From: Thiobacillus sp.
GTDB lineage: Bacteria; Pseudomonadota; Gammaproteobacteria; Burkholderiales; Thiobacillaceae
NCBI GenBank assembly: GCA_019459055.1
Contig: JAIBEI010000004.1
Span: 1-44,845, forward strand
Direction: 5' to 3'
DNA: 44,845 nt
Shown: positions 8,973-19,300 of the stretch, piece by piece
Numbering within the stretch: the stretch's first letter is position 1
How the letters are laid out: every line of letters begins with the position of its first letter
The notes under the pieces: model-generated
Told to the model about the DNA's origin: nothing
Databases searched by the model: none
Seen by the model: the letters and a program-made list of their open reading frames with translations, nothing else
Made by a program: the position numbers and the translations under genes

Positions 8973-9407
8973 ATGGAACTGAATACGATTAAACCGGCAG
9001 ACGGCGCCAAGAAAGACAAGCGTCGCCCTGGTCGCGGTATTGGCTCAGGCCTGGGTAAAACCGCGGGACGTGGCCACAAAGGCCAGAAATCCCGTTCAGG
9101 TGGTTTCCACAAGGTGGGTTTCGAAGGCGGTCAAATGCCGATGCAGCGCCGCCTGCCCAAGCGCGGCTTTGTTTCGCTGACCAAAGCGAACACGGCACAC
9201 GTTCGCCTGTATGAATTGGCGACGGTGGGCGTGGACGAGATCGATTTGCTGGTGCTGAAACAGGCCGGACTGGTCAGTTCCGCAGTCAAGGCGGCAAAGG
9301 TCTACCTGGCGGGTGAAATCGACCGGGCGATCAAGTTGAGCGGCATTGCCGTGACCAAGGGTGCGCGCGCTGCGATTGAGGCGGCGGGCGGCACCATCGC
9401 CGACTGA
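8973..9407 (+). CDS. rplO: 50S ribosomal protein L15
   Basis: L15 of 144 residues, starting [20 protein letters not shown] and holding the glycine- and arginine-rich [19 protein letters not shown] and [17 protein letters not shown]. The C-terminal globular part follows normally. L15 is a late-assembly protein that threads into 23S rRNA. The gene directly precedes secY, which begins 19 bases after its stop. Confidence 0.98.
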   Translation: MELNTIKPADGAKKDKRRPGRGIGSGLGKTAGRGHKGQKSRSGGFHKVGFEGGQMPMQRRLPKRGFVSLTKANTAHVRLYELATVGVDEIDLLVLKQAGLVSSAVKAAKVYLAGEIDRAIKLSGIAVTKGARAAIEAAGGTIAD

Positions 9408-9426
9408 TCCTGCGAGGATACATACC

Positions 9427-10740
9427 TTGGCCACGCCAAAAACCGGCTTGAACAAATTCGGCGACCTCAAGCGCCGCTTGTTATTCCTGCTCGGCGCATT
9501 GATCGTCTACCGTATCGGCACCTTTATTCCGGTGCCAGGGATCGATCCGCTGGTGCTCGACCAGTTGTTCAAGTCGCAGCAGGGCGGCATCTTGGGCATG
9601 TTCAACATGTTCTCCGGTGGCGCACTGTCGCGTTTCAGCCTGTTTGCGCTGGGGATCATGCCGTATATATCGGCATCGATCATCGTGCAGCTGATGACAA
9701 CGGTCTCACCGCATCTGGAAGCGTTGAAAAAAGAGGGCGAGTCCGGACGCCGCAAGATTACGCAGTACACCCGCTACGGCACCCTGTTCCTGGCGGTGTT
9801 TCAGGCGCTGGGCATTTCCATTGCGCTGGAATCGCAGGCAGGCCTGGTGCTGGATCCGGGTATGGCATTTCGTTTGATCACGGTGGTCACCCTGACCGCC
9901 GGCACGATGTTCCTGATGTGGTTGGGCGAACAGATTACCGAGCGTGGTCTGGGCAACGGCATTTCGATCATTATTTTCGCAGGCATTGTGGCCGGGTTGC
10001 CGTCCGCGATCGGCGGCACGCTGGAATTGACGCGAACCGGCGCATTCCCGATCCCGCTGGTGCTGATGTTGTTTGTCGGTGTGCTGCTGGTTACCGCGTT
10101 GGTGGTGTTTGTCGAACGAGGCCAGCGCAAGATTCTGGTCAACTACGCCAAACGACAGGTCGGCAAGGTGGTGGTGGGCGGCCAGAGTTCGCATTTGCCG
10201 CTCAAGCTGAATATGGCTGGGGTGATTCCGCCGATTTTTGCCTCCAGCATCATTTTGTTCCCGGCCACGCTGGCGGGCTGGTTTGGTAGCGGCGAGGGCA
10301 TGGGTTGGTTACGGGACATTGGCTCATCCTTGTCCCCCGGGCAACCGGTGTACGTTCTGACGTATGCATTGGCGATCATCTTCTTCTGCTTTTTCTATAC
10401 GGCCCTGGTGTTCAATCCCAAGGAAACGGCGGACAACCTGAAGAAGAGCGGTGCGTTTGTTCCGGGAATTCGTCCGGGTGATCAAACCGCCCGCTACATC
10501 GACAAGATTCTGACCCGGTTGACGCTGGTGGGGGCAATCTACATCACCCTGGTGTGTTTGTTGCCCGAGTTTTTGATACTGAAATGGAATGTTCCGTTCT
10601 ACTTTGGTGGAACATCCCTGCTGATTATTGTGGTGGTGACGATGGATTTCATGGCCCAGGTTCAGGCTTATGTTATGTCTCACCAGTATGAAGGCTTGCT
10701 CAAGAAAGCCAATTTCAAGAACGGCTTGGTAGGACGATGA
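9427..10740 (+). CDS. secY: Protein translocase channel subunit SecY
   Basis: SecY forms the membrane channel through which SecA or ribosomes push proteins. The 437-residue protein begins [20 protein letters not shown] and shows about ten hydrophobic segments, with the plug/TM2 signature [15 protein letters not shown] and the family signature [19 protein letters not shown]. The start is a TTG at 9427 preceded by GAGGAT. The open frame extends to 9361, but that would overlap rplO and lacks SecY homology. It is the usual spc-operon member between rplO and infA; infA begins one base after its stop. Confidence 0.95.
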   Translation: MATPKTGLNKFGDLKRRLLFLLGALIVYRIGTFIPVPGIDPLVLDQLFKSQQGGILGMFNMFSGGALSRFSLFALGIMPYISASIIVQLMTTVSPHLEALKKEGESGRRKITQYTRYGTLFLAVFQALGISIALESQAGLVLDPGMAFRLITVVTLTAGTMFLMWLGEQITERGLGNGISIIIFAGIVAGLPSAIGGTLELTRTGAFPIPLVLMLFVGVLLVTALVVFVERGQRKILVNYAKRQVGKVVVGGQSSHLPLKLNMAGVIPPIFASSIILFPATLAGWFGSGEGMGWLRDIGSSLSPGQPVYVLTYALAIIFFCFFYTALVFNPKETADNLKKSGAFVPGIRPGDQTARYIDKILTRLTLVGAIYITLVCLLPEFLILKWNVPFYFGGTSLLIIVVVTMDFMAQVQAYVMSHQYEGLLKKANFKNGLVGR

Positions 10741-10741
10741 C

Positions 10742-10966
10742 ATGTCCAAGGATAAGGAAGATGTCATCCAGATGCAGGGTGAGGTGATTGAAAACCTGCC
10801 GAACGCCACGTTTCGGGTCAAGCTTGAAAATGGCCATGTTTTACTGGGTTATATCTCGGGAAAGATGCGTATGCACTACATCCGCATTCTTCCAGGTGAC
10901 AAAGTAACGGTTGAACTTACGCCGTACGATTTGAGCAAAGGCCGGATCGTTTTTCGAGCCAAATGA
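10742..10966 (+). CDS. infA: Translation initiation factor IF-1
   Basis: IF-1 of 74 residues with an S1-type OB fold: [20 protein letters not shown], then [21 protein letters not shown] and [20 protein letters not shown]-1 occupies the A site of the 30S subunit during initiation and works with IF-2 and IF-3. One base separates it from secY; rpmJ follows 43 bases later. Confidence 0.97.
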   Translation: MSKDKEDVIQMQGEVIENLPNATFRVKLENGHVLLGYISGKMRMHYIRILPGDKVTVELTPYDLSKGRIVFRAK

Positions 10967-11009
10967 TTTTGGCCGGCAAAATGCCGCCGGCAAGTGAATG
11001 GAGAAAACC

Positions 11010-11123
11010 ATGAGAGTACAAGCTTCAGTCAAAAAGATGTGCCGCAAGTGCAAGGTTGTACGCCGCAAGGGTGTTGTGCGCGTGATCTGTGATGATCCGC
11101 GTCATAAGCAGCGCCAGGGATGA
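11010..11123 (+). CDS. rpmJ: 50S ribosomal protein L36 (zinc-binding form)
   Basis: A 37-residue gene. The protein reads [20 protein letters not shown] and then [17 protein letters not shown]. Cys11, Cys14, Cys27 and His32 are the four zinc ligands, so it is the zinc-binding type. ATG at 11010 is preceded by GGAG (11000-11003) at a suitable distance. L36 is the last protein of the spc block and stabilises 23S rRNA near the factor-binding region. Confidence 0.96.
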   Translation: MRVQASVKKMCRKCKVVRRKGVVRVICDDPRHKQRQG

Positions 11124-11176
11124 GTGGGCAATTGTCGGTAAGTTTGAATCCGGGTCAACCTGAACGTGGGTTGACG

Positions 11177-11185
11177 TGTTATAAT
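11177..11185 (+). promoter_or_regulatory. Extended -10 promoter of the alpha operon (rpsM onward)
   Basis: TG (11177-11178), one spacer base and a perfect TATAAT (11180-11185) form an extended -10 element; no good -35 was found at the proper distance. The inverted repeat GTCAACC (11154-11160) / GGTTGAC (11169-11175) lies just upstream, and six T residues follow the -10 element. RNA would start about 25 bases before the rpsM ATG. Confidence 0.6.
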
Positions 11186-11213
11186 TTTTTGTTCTGCATT
11201 TGGGGCTCTGCGA

Positions 11214-11570
11214 ATGGCTCGTATTGCTGGGGTTAATATCCCGAATCATCAACACGCGATTATTGCGTTGACCGCCATTTATGGCATTGGCAGGACCTCG
11301 TCCGGCAAGATTTGCGAAGCGGCTGGCATTGCCCAGACTTCGAAAATCAAGGATTTGTCGGAGGCTGAGGTGGAGCGCATACGTGAGATCGTGGCCAAGT
11401 TCACGATCGAAGGCGACCTGCGCCGTGAGACCACCATGAACATCAAGCGTTTGATGGATCTTGGCTGCTATCGCGGCTTGCGCCATCGTAAAGGCTTGCC
11501 TGTGCGTGGTCAGCGTACTCGCACCAACGCGCGAACCCGCAAGGGGCCGCGCAAGGCCATCAGGAAATAA
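11214..11570 (+). CDS. rpsM: 30S ribosomal protein S13
   Basis: S13 of 118 residues: [29 protein letters not shown] at the N terminus (bases 11217-11303), [35 protein letters not shown] in the middle (11419-11523), and a basic ending [13 protein letters not shown]13 bridges to L5 in the large subunit and contacts P-site tRNA with its tail. It is the first gene of the alpha operon. Confidence 0.98.
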   Translation: MARIAGVNIPNHQHAIIALTAIYGIGRTSSGKICEAAGIAQTSKIKDLSEAEVERIREIVAKFTIEGDLRRETTMNIKRLMDLGCYRGLRHRKGLPVRGQRTRTNARTRKGPRKAIRK

Positions 11571-11579
11571 AGGTTAACC

Positions 11580-11972
11580 ATGGCAACGAAACCAGCTACG
11601 CGCGTCCGTAAAAAGGTCAAGAAGAATGTCGCAGAAGGTATTGCGCACATTCACGCATCGTTCAACAACACCATCGTGACGATCACCGATCGTCAGGGCA
11701 ACGCTCTGTCGTGGGCAACGGCCGGTGGTGCGGGCTTCAAAGGCTCACGCAAGTCGACTCCGTTCGCGGCGCAGGTTGCGGCGGAAAATGCCGGCAAAAT
11801 GGCGCAGGAATGCGGCGTCAAGAACCTGGAAGTGCGGATCAAGGGCCCCGGTCCTGGTCGCGATTCCACCGTGCGTGCGTTGAATGCGCTGGGCTTCAAG
11901 ATCGTGACGATCTCTGATGTCACCCCGATTCCGCATAACGGTTGCCGTCCCTCCAAAAAGCGTCGTATCTAA
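11580..11972 (+). CDS. rpsK: 30S ribosomal protein S11
   Basis: S11 of 130 residues with [20 protein letters not shown], then [22 protein letters not shown] and the signature [21 protein letters not shown]. It forms the platform of the 30S subunit beside S18 and S6. The C terminus [13 protein letters not shown] is normal. A GGTTAACC spacer separates it from rpsM. Confidence 0.98.
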   Translation: MATKPATRVRKKVKKNVAEGIAHIHASFNNTIVTITDRQGNALSWATAGGAGFKGSRKSTPFAAQVAAENAGKMAQECGVKNLEVRIKGPGPGRDSTVRALNALGFKIVTISDVTPIPHNGCRPSKKRRI

Positions 11973-11986
11973 TACTAGGCAAAATC

Positions 11987-12616
11987 ATGGCTCGTAATCT
12001 TGATCCCAAATGCCGTCAGTGCCGCCGCGAAGGCGAAAAGCTTTTCCTGAAAGGCGAGAAGTGTTTCACTGACAAGTGCGCAATCGAGCGCCGTCCCTAT
12101 GCACCTGGCCAGCATGGCCAGAAGAGCGGGGCTCGCCTGTCCGGCTATGGCGTGCAGCTGCGCGAGAAACAAAAAATTCGTCGTATCTACGGCGTGCTGG
12201 AAGGCCAGTTCCGTCTGACGTACAAGCGTGCCGACAGCCGCAAGGGCGTGACCGGTGAAAACCTGCTGTCGATGCTTGAGTCGCGACTGGATTCGGTGTG
12301 CTATCGCATGGGCTTTGGTGCATCGCGTACCGAAGCGCGCCAAGTGCTGCGCCACAACGGCATTATGGTGAACGGTCGCCGGGTCAATATCCCGTCCTAT
12401 CAGGTTCGCGCTGGTGATGTGGTCGAGGTGGCGGAAAAAGCGAAAGCGCATCTGCGCATCAAGGCCGCTTCAGAAGCGGCGGCGGCACGCGGGTACCCGG
12501 AGTGGGTCGAAGTTGACCCCAAGATGCTCAAGGGGACCTACAAGGCCGCACCGCAACGCTCGGAACTGCCGTCGACCATCAATGAATCGCTGGTCATCGA
12601 ACTGTACTCCAAATAA
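11987..12616 (+). CDS. rpsD: 30S ribosomal protein S4 (zinc-binding form)
   Basis: S4 of 209 residues, a 16S assembly initiator. Cys9, Cys12, Cys26 and Cys31 make a zinc site in the N-terminal domain, and the S4 RNA-binding domain (about residues 99-160) contains [20 protein letters not shown] and [17 protein letters not shown]. In Escherichia coli S4 represses this operon by binding an RNA pseudoknot upstream of rpsM; I could not confirm such a fold here. The frame is open 45 bases upstream within rpsK; ATG at 11987 gives the conserved [11 protein letters not shown] start. Confidence 0.97.
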   Translation: MARNLDPKCRQCRREGEKLFLKGEKCFTDKCAIERRPYAPGQHGQKSGARLSGYGVQLREKQKIRRIYGVLEGQFRLTYKRADSRKGVTGENLLSMLESRLDSVCYRMGFGASRTEARQVLRHNGIMVNGRRVNIPSYQVRAGDVVEVAEKAKAHLRIKAASEAAAARGYPEWVEVDPKMLKGTYKAAPQRSELPSTINESLVIELYSK

Positions 12617-12672
12617 GTTGGCTCGGTCTCTGTGACCCGGTCTTAAGGGCTGGTTTTAAGGAATTGCACTCT

Positions 12673-13653
12673 ATGCAAAGCGCTACGGAATTTCTCAAGC
12701 CGCGTATTGTGGAGGTGGATCGCTCATCCCCGCTGCACGCCAAAGTCATCATGGAGCCCTTCGAGCGCGGCTACGGCCACACGCTCGGCAACGCGTTGCG
12801 TCGCATTCTGCTGTCCTCCATGGTTGGCTATGCGCCCACCGAAGTGTCCATCAGCGGTGTCGTTCACGAGTACTCGACCATCGAGGGCGTGCAGGAGGAT
12901 GTCGTCGACATCCTCCTGAACCTCAAGGGCATTGCTTTCAAGATGCATGGCAAGTCCGAGGCAATCCTGAAGGTCTCCAAGGCCGGTGAAGGCGTTGTGA
13001 CTGCGGGTGACATCGAAGTTGGCCACGATATCGAAGTGCTGAATCCGGATCATGTGATTGCCCACCTGACCAAGGGCGGCAAGCTTGATATGGAAATCAA
13101 GATCGAGAGCGGCCGCGGCTATCAGCCGGCTACTGCGCGCAAGGTTTCGGAAGAAACCCGTGCCGTGGGTTCGATCCTGGTCGATGCATCGTTCAGCCCG
13201 GTTCGGCGTGTCGCCTACACGGTGGAGAGCGCGCGTGTCGAACAGCGCACCGACCTCGACCGTCTGGTGATCGACATCGAGACCAATGGTGTGGTCGAAC
13301 CGGAAGAGGCCGTGCGTACGGCTGCCCGCATCCTGGTGAACCAGCTCTCCGTGTTTGCCGATCTGGAAGGTACACCGGCCGAGTCCGAGTCGCCGCGTTC
13401 GCCGCAGATTGATCCCCTGCTGCTGCGCCCGGTGGATGATCTTGAGCTGACCGTACGTTCGGCCAATTGTCTGAAGGCCGAAAATATTTACTTCATCGGC
13501 GACCTGATCCAGCGTTCCGAAACCGAGCTGCTGCGCACCCCCAACCTGGGCCGCAAGTCGCTGAACGAAATCAAGGATGTGCTGGCTTCCAAAAGCCTGT
13601 CCTTGGGGATGAAGCTCGAAAACTGGCCGCCCGCCGGTCTTGAGCGTCCCTGA
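12673..13653 (+). CDS. rpoA: DNA-directed RNA polymerase alpha subunit
   Basis: Alpha subunit of 326 residues. The N-terminal assembly domain has [20 protein letters not shown] (about residues 31-50). The C-terminal domain, which binds UP elements and activators, has [22 protein letters not shown] and [22 protein letters not shown] at 12673 follows AAGGA by 10 bases; an in-frame TTG three codons earlier is less likely. As in other proteobacteria the gene is in the alpha operon between rpsD and rplQ, so its amount follows ribosome synthesis. Confidence 0.97.
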   Translation: MQSATEFLKPRIVEVDRSSPLHAKVIMEPFERGYGHTLGNALRRILLSSMVGYAPTEVSISGVVHEYSTIEGVQEDVVDILLNLKGIAFKMHGKSEAILKVSKAGEGVVTAGDIEVGHDIEVLNPDHVIAHLTKGGKLDMEIKIESGRGYQPATARKVSEETRAVGSILVDASFSPVRRVAYTVESARVEQRTDLDRLVIDIETNGVVEPEEAVRTAARILVNQLSVFADLEGTPAESESPRSPQIDPLLLRPVDDLELTVRSANCLKAENIYFIGDLIQRSETELLRTPNLGRKSLNEIKDVLASKSLSLGMKLENWPPAGLERP

Positions 13654-13690
13654 AAAAATACACCGTAATCGAAATCAATAATAAAGTGCG

Positions 13691-13710
13691 GGTCGCCGTG
13701 GCTGGCGACC
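13691..13710 (+). promoter_or_regulatory. Stem-loop in the rpoA-rplQ gap
   Basis: GGTCGCC (13691-13697) pairs perfectly with GGCGACC (13704-13710) around a 6-base loop. There is no T-run, so it is not an intrinsic terminator. It may be an RNA-stability or processing element between rpoA and rplQ. Confidence 0.4.
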
Positions 13711-13742
13711 TAGCCCAAGAATACTGACTGAAAGGAATCGCC

Positions 13743-14132
13743 ATGCGTCATCGTCAATCCAACCGCAAGCTGAATCGCACCACCAGCCATCGTCTGGCCA
13801 TGTTCCGCAACATGACCGTTTCGCTGCTGAAGCATGAAGTCATCAAAACCACGCTGCCGAAAGCCAAGGAACTGCGCCGCTTCGTCGAGCCGCTGATCAC
13901 CCTGGGCAAGGAACCCAGCCTGGCGAACCATCGTCTGGCGTTCGATCGCCTGCGTGACCGCGACATCGTCGTCAAGCTGTTCGGTGAACTGGGCCCGCGT
14001 TACAAGGCTCGTCCCGGCGGCTACCTGCGCATTCTGAAGTATGGTTTTCGCAAAGGCGACAATGCGCCGATGGCGCTGGTCGAACTGGTTGACCGCCCCG
14101 AGACGGACGCCGAGTTGGTCGAGGCTGAGTAA
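13743..14132 (+). CDS. rplQ: 50S ribosomal protein L17
   Basis: L17 of 129 residues: [23 protein letters not shown] at the N terminus (bases 13746-13814), then [19 protein letters not shown] and [25 protein letters not shown]17 sits beside the tunnel exit on the 50S surface. AAAGGAATCGCC in front of ATG is the ribosome-binding site. It is the last gene of the ribosomal block, closed by the terminator at 14155-14184. Confidence 0.98.
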   Translation: MRHRQSNRKLNRTTSHRLAMFRNMTVSLLKHEVIKTTLPKAKELRRFVEPLITLGKEPSLANHRLAFDRLRDRDIVVKLFGELGPRYKARPGGYLRILKYGFRKGDNAPMALVELVDRPETDAELVEAE

Positions 14133-14154
14133 AGCCAGACCGTATCGAGTGTAT

Positions 14155-14184
14155 GAAAAAAGCCGGGTACCCCCGGCTTTTTTC
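14155..14184 (+). terminator. Intrinsic terminator after rplQ
   Basis: GCCGGG (14162-14167) pairs with CCCGGC (14172-14177) around TACC, extended by A6 before and T6 after, so it can work in both directions. It ends the S10-spc-alpha transcription block. Confidence 0.92.
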
Positions 14185-14304
14185 ATGCCTGTTTTCCGGG
14201 GCGCTCCGCAGGCGTGGTACGTGTCGGGCGGGCCTCCCGATACATTTGCCCCCAGCCCGCCTTGTCAGGCATAGTTGCCCTTACCTCAAGCCAGGAAAAA
14301 GCCT

Positions 14305-15033
14305 GTGATCGTACTTTTCACCGATTTTGGCGTGTGCGATCCCTACGTGGGGCAGATGAAGGCGCGCCTCGCCGAACATGCGCCCACGCAGTTGGTGGTG
14401 GATCTGCTGCACGAGGTGCCCGACTTCAATCCGCATGCCGGCGCGCATTTGCTGGCGGCACTCGCATCCGGTTTTTCGTCCGGCAGCGTGTTTCTGACGG
14501 TGGTCGATCCGGGCGTTGGCACGCCGCGCGACGCCGTGGTGGTCAGGGCTGGCGGCCGCTGGTTTGTCGGGCCGGACAACGGGCTGCTGTCGGTCGTAGC
14601 CGCGCGCCATGCTGACACCCGGTTGTGGCGCATTGTCTGGCAGCCCGATGGCCTCTCGCCCACCTTTCATGGGCGCGACCTGTTTGCCCCGATTGTGGCC
14701 GACATCGCGCACGGCGAATTTCCCGCCGACAAGTTGATCCCGATAGACAAGCTGAATGTCGAATTCGACGCCGGCGATCTGGCGCGGGTGATTTATATCG
14801 ATCATTACGGCAACGCCTGGACCGGCGTGCGCGGGGTGCCGCAGGATGCGCGCGTCAGCGCTGCGGGCGAACGGTTCAGGCACGGCGAGAGCTTCGGCTT
14901 TGCCAGCAAGGGCGAAGGCCTCTGGTTCAATAACAGCGTCGGCCTGCTGGAGCTTGCAGTCAACCGTGGCAGCGCCGCAGCCACATTTGGTCTGAAGGTG
15001 GGCGACCCGGTGCAGGTGCAGCGGTTGAATTGA
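14305..15033 (+). CDS. S-adenosyl-L-methionine hydroxide adenosyltransferase (SAM hydrolase, DUF62)
   Basis: The 242-residue protein belongs to the DUF62 family, relatives of fluorinase and chlorinase that use water or hydroxide to split SAM into adenosine and methionine. It begins IVLFTDFGVCDPYVGQM and has VVDPGVGTPRD, FVGPDNGLL and TFHGRDLFAP. Asp68, Arg75 and His122 match the Asp-Arg-His triad described for the family. GTG at 14305, 8 bases behind AGGA, fits family starts; an upstream TTG at 14275 would add ten residues. Its 3' end faces the glycerate kinase gene with 6 bases between. Physiological role is unknown; SAM-level control is the usual guess. Confidence 0.85.
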   Translation: MIVLFTDFGVCDPYVGQMKARLAEHAPTQLVVDLLHEVPDFNPHAGAHLLAALASGFSSGSVFLTVVDPGVGTPRDAVVVRAGGRWFVGPDNGLLSVVAARHADTRLWRIVWQPDGLSPTFHGRDLFAPIVADIAHGEFPADKLIPIDKLNVEFDAGDLARVIYIDHYGNAWTGVRGVPQDARVSAAGERFRHGESFGFASKGEGLWFNNSVGLLELAVNRGSAAATFGLKVGDPVQVQRLN

Positions 15034-15039
15034 ACGCAA

Positions 15040-16296
15040 TCAATCCAGATCAAGCAGCAGCGCCCGGTAGTCGTTGACATTGGTGCGGGTGGGGCCGCTG
15101 ACGATGAGGTCGTCCAGTGCGGCAAAAAATCCGTGACTGTCGTGGGCGGCCAGGGAGTTCACCGCGTCGAGACCGCGGGCATGTGCGCGCCGCAGCGTGT
15201 CCGGGCCGATCAATGCCCCTGCGTTGTCCTCGCTGCCGTCGATGCCGTCGGTGTCGCAGGCGATCGCCCACGCCGGCGTGTCATTCAATTCAAGCGCCAG
15301 GGCTAGCAGGAACTCGGTGTTGCGGCCGCCACGCCCGTGCTGCGGGCGCAGGGTGACAGTGGTCTCGCCACCTGAAATCAATGCGATGGGACGCGATTTC
15401 ACGGTGTGCGCCAGCGCGGCGTGCTGTTTGGCTACCGCCTGTGCATCCCCGCTGACGCTGTCCGACAGCACCACGGCGGGAATTCCGTGGCACTCGAAAT
15501 ACGCACTCGCGGCCTGGAGGCTGGCCTGTGCGCTGGCAATGACGCGGTTTTCCGTATTGGCGAAACAGGGGTCGCCCGGTTTGGGTGTGTCGGCTTCCGG
15601 CGTCGCCTGTTCCAGATGGCGGCGTACGCCGGCGGGCAGGGTAATCCGGAAGCGCAGCAGCCGTTCGAGCGCATCGACGCAGCTGGTGGGGTCGGGCGCG
15701 CAAGGGCCGGATGCGATATGGGCGGGGTCGTCGCCGACGACGTCGGAAATGATCAGCGCCAGCGTGTGCGCGCCATTCGCCGCCAGCGCCAGGCGTCCGC
15801 CCGACAAGCGGGTGAGGTGCTTGCGCACGGTATTGATGTCGTGGATGGCCGCGCCGGCATGGAGCAGCGCCTTGGTCACCTGGCGCAGTTCCTTCAGGGT
15901 CACCCCTTCGACCGGCGCGGCGAGCAGGCTGGAGCCGCCACCCGAAATCAACGCCAGCAGCAGGTCGTCCGGCCCCAGCTGACCCGTCATCTCCAGCATG
16001 CGCAAGGCGGCTTCCTCCCCGTGGCCGTCGGGCAGCGGGTGGCTCGCCTCGACGACCTCGATGCGGCGCGTGGGCAGGCCATGCTGGTAGCGGGTGACCA
16101 CCAGCCCGGACAGCGGCGCCTCCGCCGGCCAGTGGGCTTCCACCGCAGCGGCCATGCTGGCGGCCGCCTTGCCGCCCCCGACCACCAGGGTGCGGCCGCG
16201 CGGCGGCGCGGGCAGGTGTGGCGGCAGGATGCGTGCGGGGTCGGCGGCGGCCACCGCCGCGCGGAAGGATCCCAGCAGCAGTTCGCGCGGGTTCAT
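15040..16296 (-). CDS. Glycerate 2-kinase (DUF4147/MOFRL family)
   Basis: The 418-residue protein is a class II glycerate kinase (GckA/TtuD type) that phosphorylates D-glycerate with ATP to 2-phosphoglycerate, feeding photorespiratory or glyoxylate-derived carbon into lower glycolysis. Visible motifs are LVVGGGKAAASMAAAVE (about residues 35-51), LALISGGGSSLLAAPVEG (about 113-130), GGETTVTLRP and GGRNTEFLLALALEL in the C-terminal MOFRL domain, and DNAGALIGPDT. The ATG is 13 bases downstream of the RND pump stop, so it is probably co-transcribed with an efflux system, an odd partner for a metabolic kinase. Confidence 0.88.
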   Translation of the reverse strand: MNPRELLLGSFRAAVAAADPARILPPHLPAPPRGRTLVVGGGKAAASMAAAVEAHWPAEAPLSGLVVTRYQHGLPTRRIEVVEASHPLPDGHGEEAALRMLEMTGQLGPDDLLLALISGGGSSLLAAPVEGVTLKELRQVTKALLHAGAAIHDINTVRKHLTRLSGGRLALAANGAHTLALIISDVVGDDPAHIASGPCAPDPTSCVDALERLLRFRITLPAGVRRHLEQATPEADTPKPGDPCFANTENRVIASAQASLQAASAYFECHGIPAVVLSDSVSGDAQAVAKQHAALAHTVKSRPIALISGGETTVTLRPQHGRGGRNTEFLLALALELNDTPAWAIACDTDGIDGSEDNAGALIGPDTLRRAHARGLDAVNSLAAHDSHGFFAALDDLIVSGPTRTNVNDYRALLLDLD

Positions 16297-16309
16297 TCCA
16301 TATCCCGGA

Positions 16310-19300
16310 TCAGGCGGCGGCCGGGCGGCGCAGCCTGCGCCAGATACCGCCGCGCAGCACCGGGCCGATCTGCATCGCCAGCCGGAAAAGGGTCGGCATG
16401 GTGAACAGGGTGAGCGTGGTGGCGACCAGCAGGCCCCACACCAGGCTCGCCGCCATCGGTCCCCAGATCAGCGACTTGCCGCCGAGCCCGACCGCGAGCG
16501 AGAACAGGCCGCCGATGGTGGTGGTCGTGGTGATGAGGATGGGGACGACGCGCCGCCGCGCCGCATACAGCGTGGCGTGCAACAGGCCCATGCCGGACGC
16601 GAGCCGGGCGTTGGCGGCGTCGATCAGCACGATGGCCGAGTTGACCGCGATGCCGGTCAGCGCGATGACGCCGTACAACGTGTACAGGGAAAGCGGGTTC
16701 TGCGTGATGAAGAGGCCGAACACCACGCCGGTGAAGGCCATCGGCACGGTCAGCAGGATCAGCAGCGGCTGCCAGTAGGAACGGAACTGCGTGGCGAGGA
16801 TGAGATAGATCAGGCCGACGCCGAGCAGGAACAGCATCTTCATCGCATCAAGGCTCTCATTGATGTCGTCGAGCTCGCCGCTGAAGTCGATGCGGGTGTT
16901 TGGGTAGCGCGCTTCGATCGCGTCCCATTGCGCGGCAATCTGCACGTTCGCTTCTACCGTGTCGATGCGGGTCTTGTCGAGGTCGGACTCGATGGTGATC
17001 GCGCGCTTGAGGTTGTAGTGCTTGATGCCGCCCGAGCCGATGCGGGTGTCGGCATGGACCAGCGCGCCCAGGGTGGTGGTGTTGCCATCGGGCAATGCCA
17101 CCGGGTCGGCCAGCAGTTGCTGGATGTCGGCAAGACCGTTCGGGTTGGCGCCGCTTTGCTGGTCCCCGCGTTGATTGGCAGTGGCGCCGCGCACCCGCAC
17201 TTCGATCCGGTCGCCGCTGTCGCGCATCTCGGTGACGATTTCGCCTTCGGTGTGCAGGCGGATCAGGCGCGCTGCCGTGGCGGGATCGAGGCCGGCGTTT
17301 TTCAGCGCTTCGGCGTCGAGCTGCAGCACCAGTTGCGGACGGCCCGGCAGGTCGTCGTCGGTGACATCGCGGGTTCCATCGATCCGCATCACCGCCTGCT
17401 TCAATTCCTGCGCGGCGGCGCGCAATTCATCGACATCGTCGCCCCGCAGTCGCAGCTTGATCGCCTTGGCCGCCGGCGGACCGCCCGACAGCTGGGTGAA
17501 GGAAAGCTTGCCGGAGCCGGGCAGGGCTTCAATCTCGCTGCGCATCGCGGCCACCACCTCGCCGACCTCGCGCATGCCTTCGCCGCGCGGGTTGAGCGAC
17601 ACGCTGACCTGGCCGTAGGATTCGCCGTACAGCGGCTCGGTGTCGGTCCATTTCACCCCGGCGTAGCTCGTCACCCCGCGCGCTTCGCCTTCGTTCAGAT
17701 GGCGGCGCACCACCGCTTCCACCTTCGCGGCCTCGCGCAGGGTGACGTCGATGGCGCTGCCGCTCGGCATGTCGAGGTTGACGTAGAACAGCCGGATTGG
17801 ATCGAAGGCGAAGAACTGCGTGCGCACCGCGCCGGTCGCCACCAGCGCCACCGCGCCAGCGAACAGCGCCAGCACGATCACTCCGCTGATCCACGGATAA
17901 CGCATCAGCTTGATCAGCAGCCGGGTGTATTTCACCCGCAGGGTGTGGGTGGCGCGCTCCCGCCGCGGCTGCATGCGGGTGGGCTGCCGGAAGTTGAGCC
18001 CGAGCCCGACCACGTGCGCGGGCATGATCCAGTAGGCTTCGGCGAGGCTCATCAACAGTGCCAGCGTCACCACCAGCGGCACCAGCAGCATGAACTTGCC
18101 GACGATTCCGGGCATCAGCATCAGTGGCATAAATGCGGCGATGGTGGTGGACACCGCCGCCAGAACCGGCAGCCCGACTTCGCCGATGGCGCCGAGCGTC
18201 GCGGGCAGGGCCTCGGCGCCGCGCACGATGCGGTAATAGATGGCCTCGGTGATGACCACCGCGTCATCCACCAGCATGCCCAGCGCGATGACGATGCCGA
18301 GCAGCACCGGAATGCTGAGGGTGAAATCGAAGGCGTACAGGATGGCGAATGCGCCCGCCAGCGAAAACGGAATCCCGAGGCTTACCAGCAGCGCCAGCCG
18401 GGTGCCGAGGAACAGCCAGCACAGCCCCAGCACGACCAGCAGGCCGATCAGCGCATTGGTTTCCATCACGCCGATGGCATGCCTGGTCGGCACGGTCTGG
18501 TCGTCGAACAGCATCAGCGAAAAGCCGCCCGCTTTCAGTGCGGGCTCGCGTTCGGCGATGGCGCGGTTGATGTCGGCCACCAGGTTCAGCGTGTTGACCT
18601 TGCTCTTCTTTGTCACCGCCAGGATCACTGCGGGCTGGCCGTTGGAGGACGCCAGGCTGCCGGGTCGCGCGCGCGCGGTCTCCGCCGTCGCCACCGCGGA
18701 CAGCGGGACCGGCGCCCCCAGCCGCGGCGACAGCACCGTCAGCCGCGCCAGGTAATCGGCGTCGGCCTGCTGGCCGATCACCCGCACCAGCCAGTCGTCC
18801 TCGCCCACCCGCGCGCGCCCGGCGAAGGTGTCGCGGAACCAGCCGCGCACCGCGTCGGCGATCTGCGCGGCGGTGAGGCCGCGCGCGGCCGCTTCGGCCG
18901 GGGAGAACTCCACCCGCAGCTCGGGTTCGCCCTGGCCGGTGGCCATCACCCGGTCAACGCCGGGCAGGCGCTCGATGTCGTCCTTGATCTGCCGCGCGGT
19001 GCGGCGCAGACGCTCATCGTTGGCGGGGCCGGTCAGCAGCACCATCGCCGTCGGGAAGCCGTTCGACGTGGTGATTTCCTGCACGTCGGGCTCCCGCGCG
19101 TCGTCGGGCAGGTCGCTGTTGTACTTGTTCTGCACCAGCCGGCGCAGGTCGGTGACGTGCTTGTCGAACTGGCGTTCCGACACCTCGCGGAAGCGCACCA
19201 GGATGATCGACGAATTGTCGCGGCTGGTGGAGGAGACGAAGCGGATGTCGGGCAGCGTGCGGATCGCCTCTTCCAGCGGGTCGGTGACCTTCTTCTCGAC

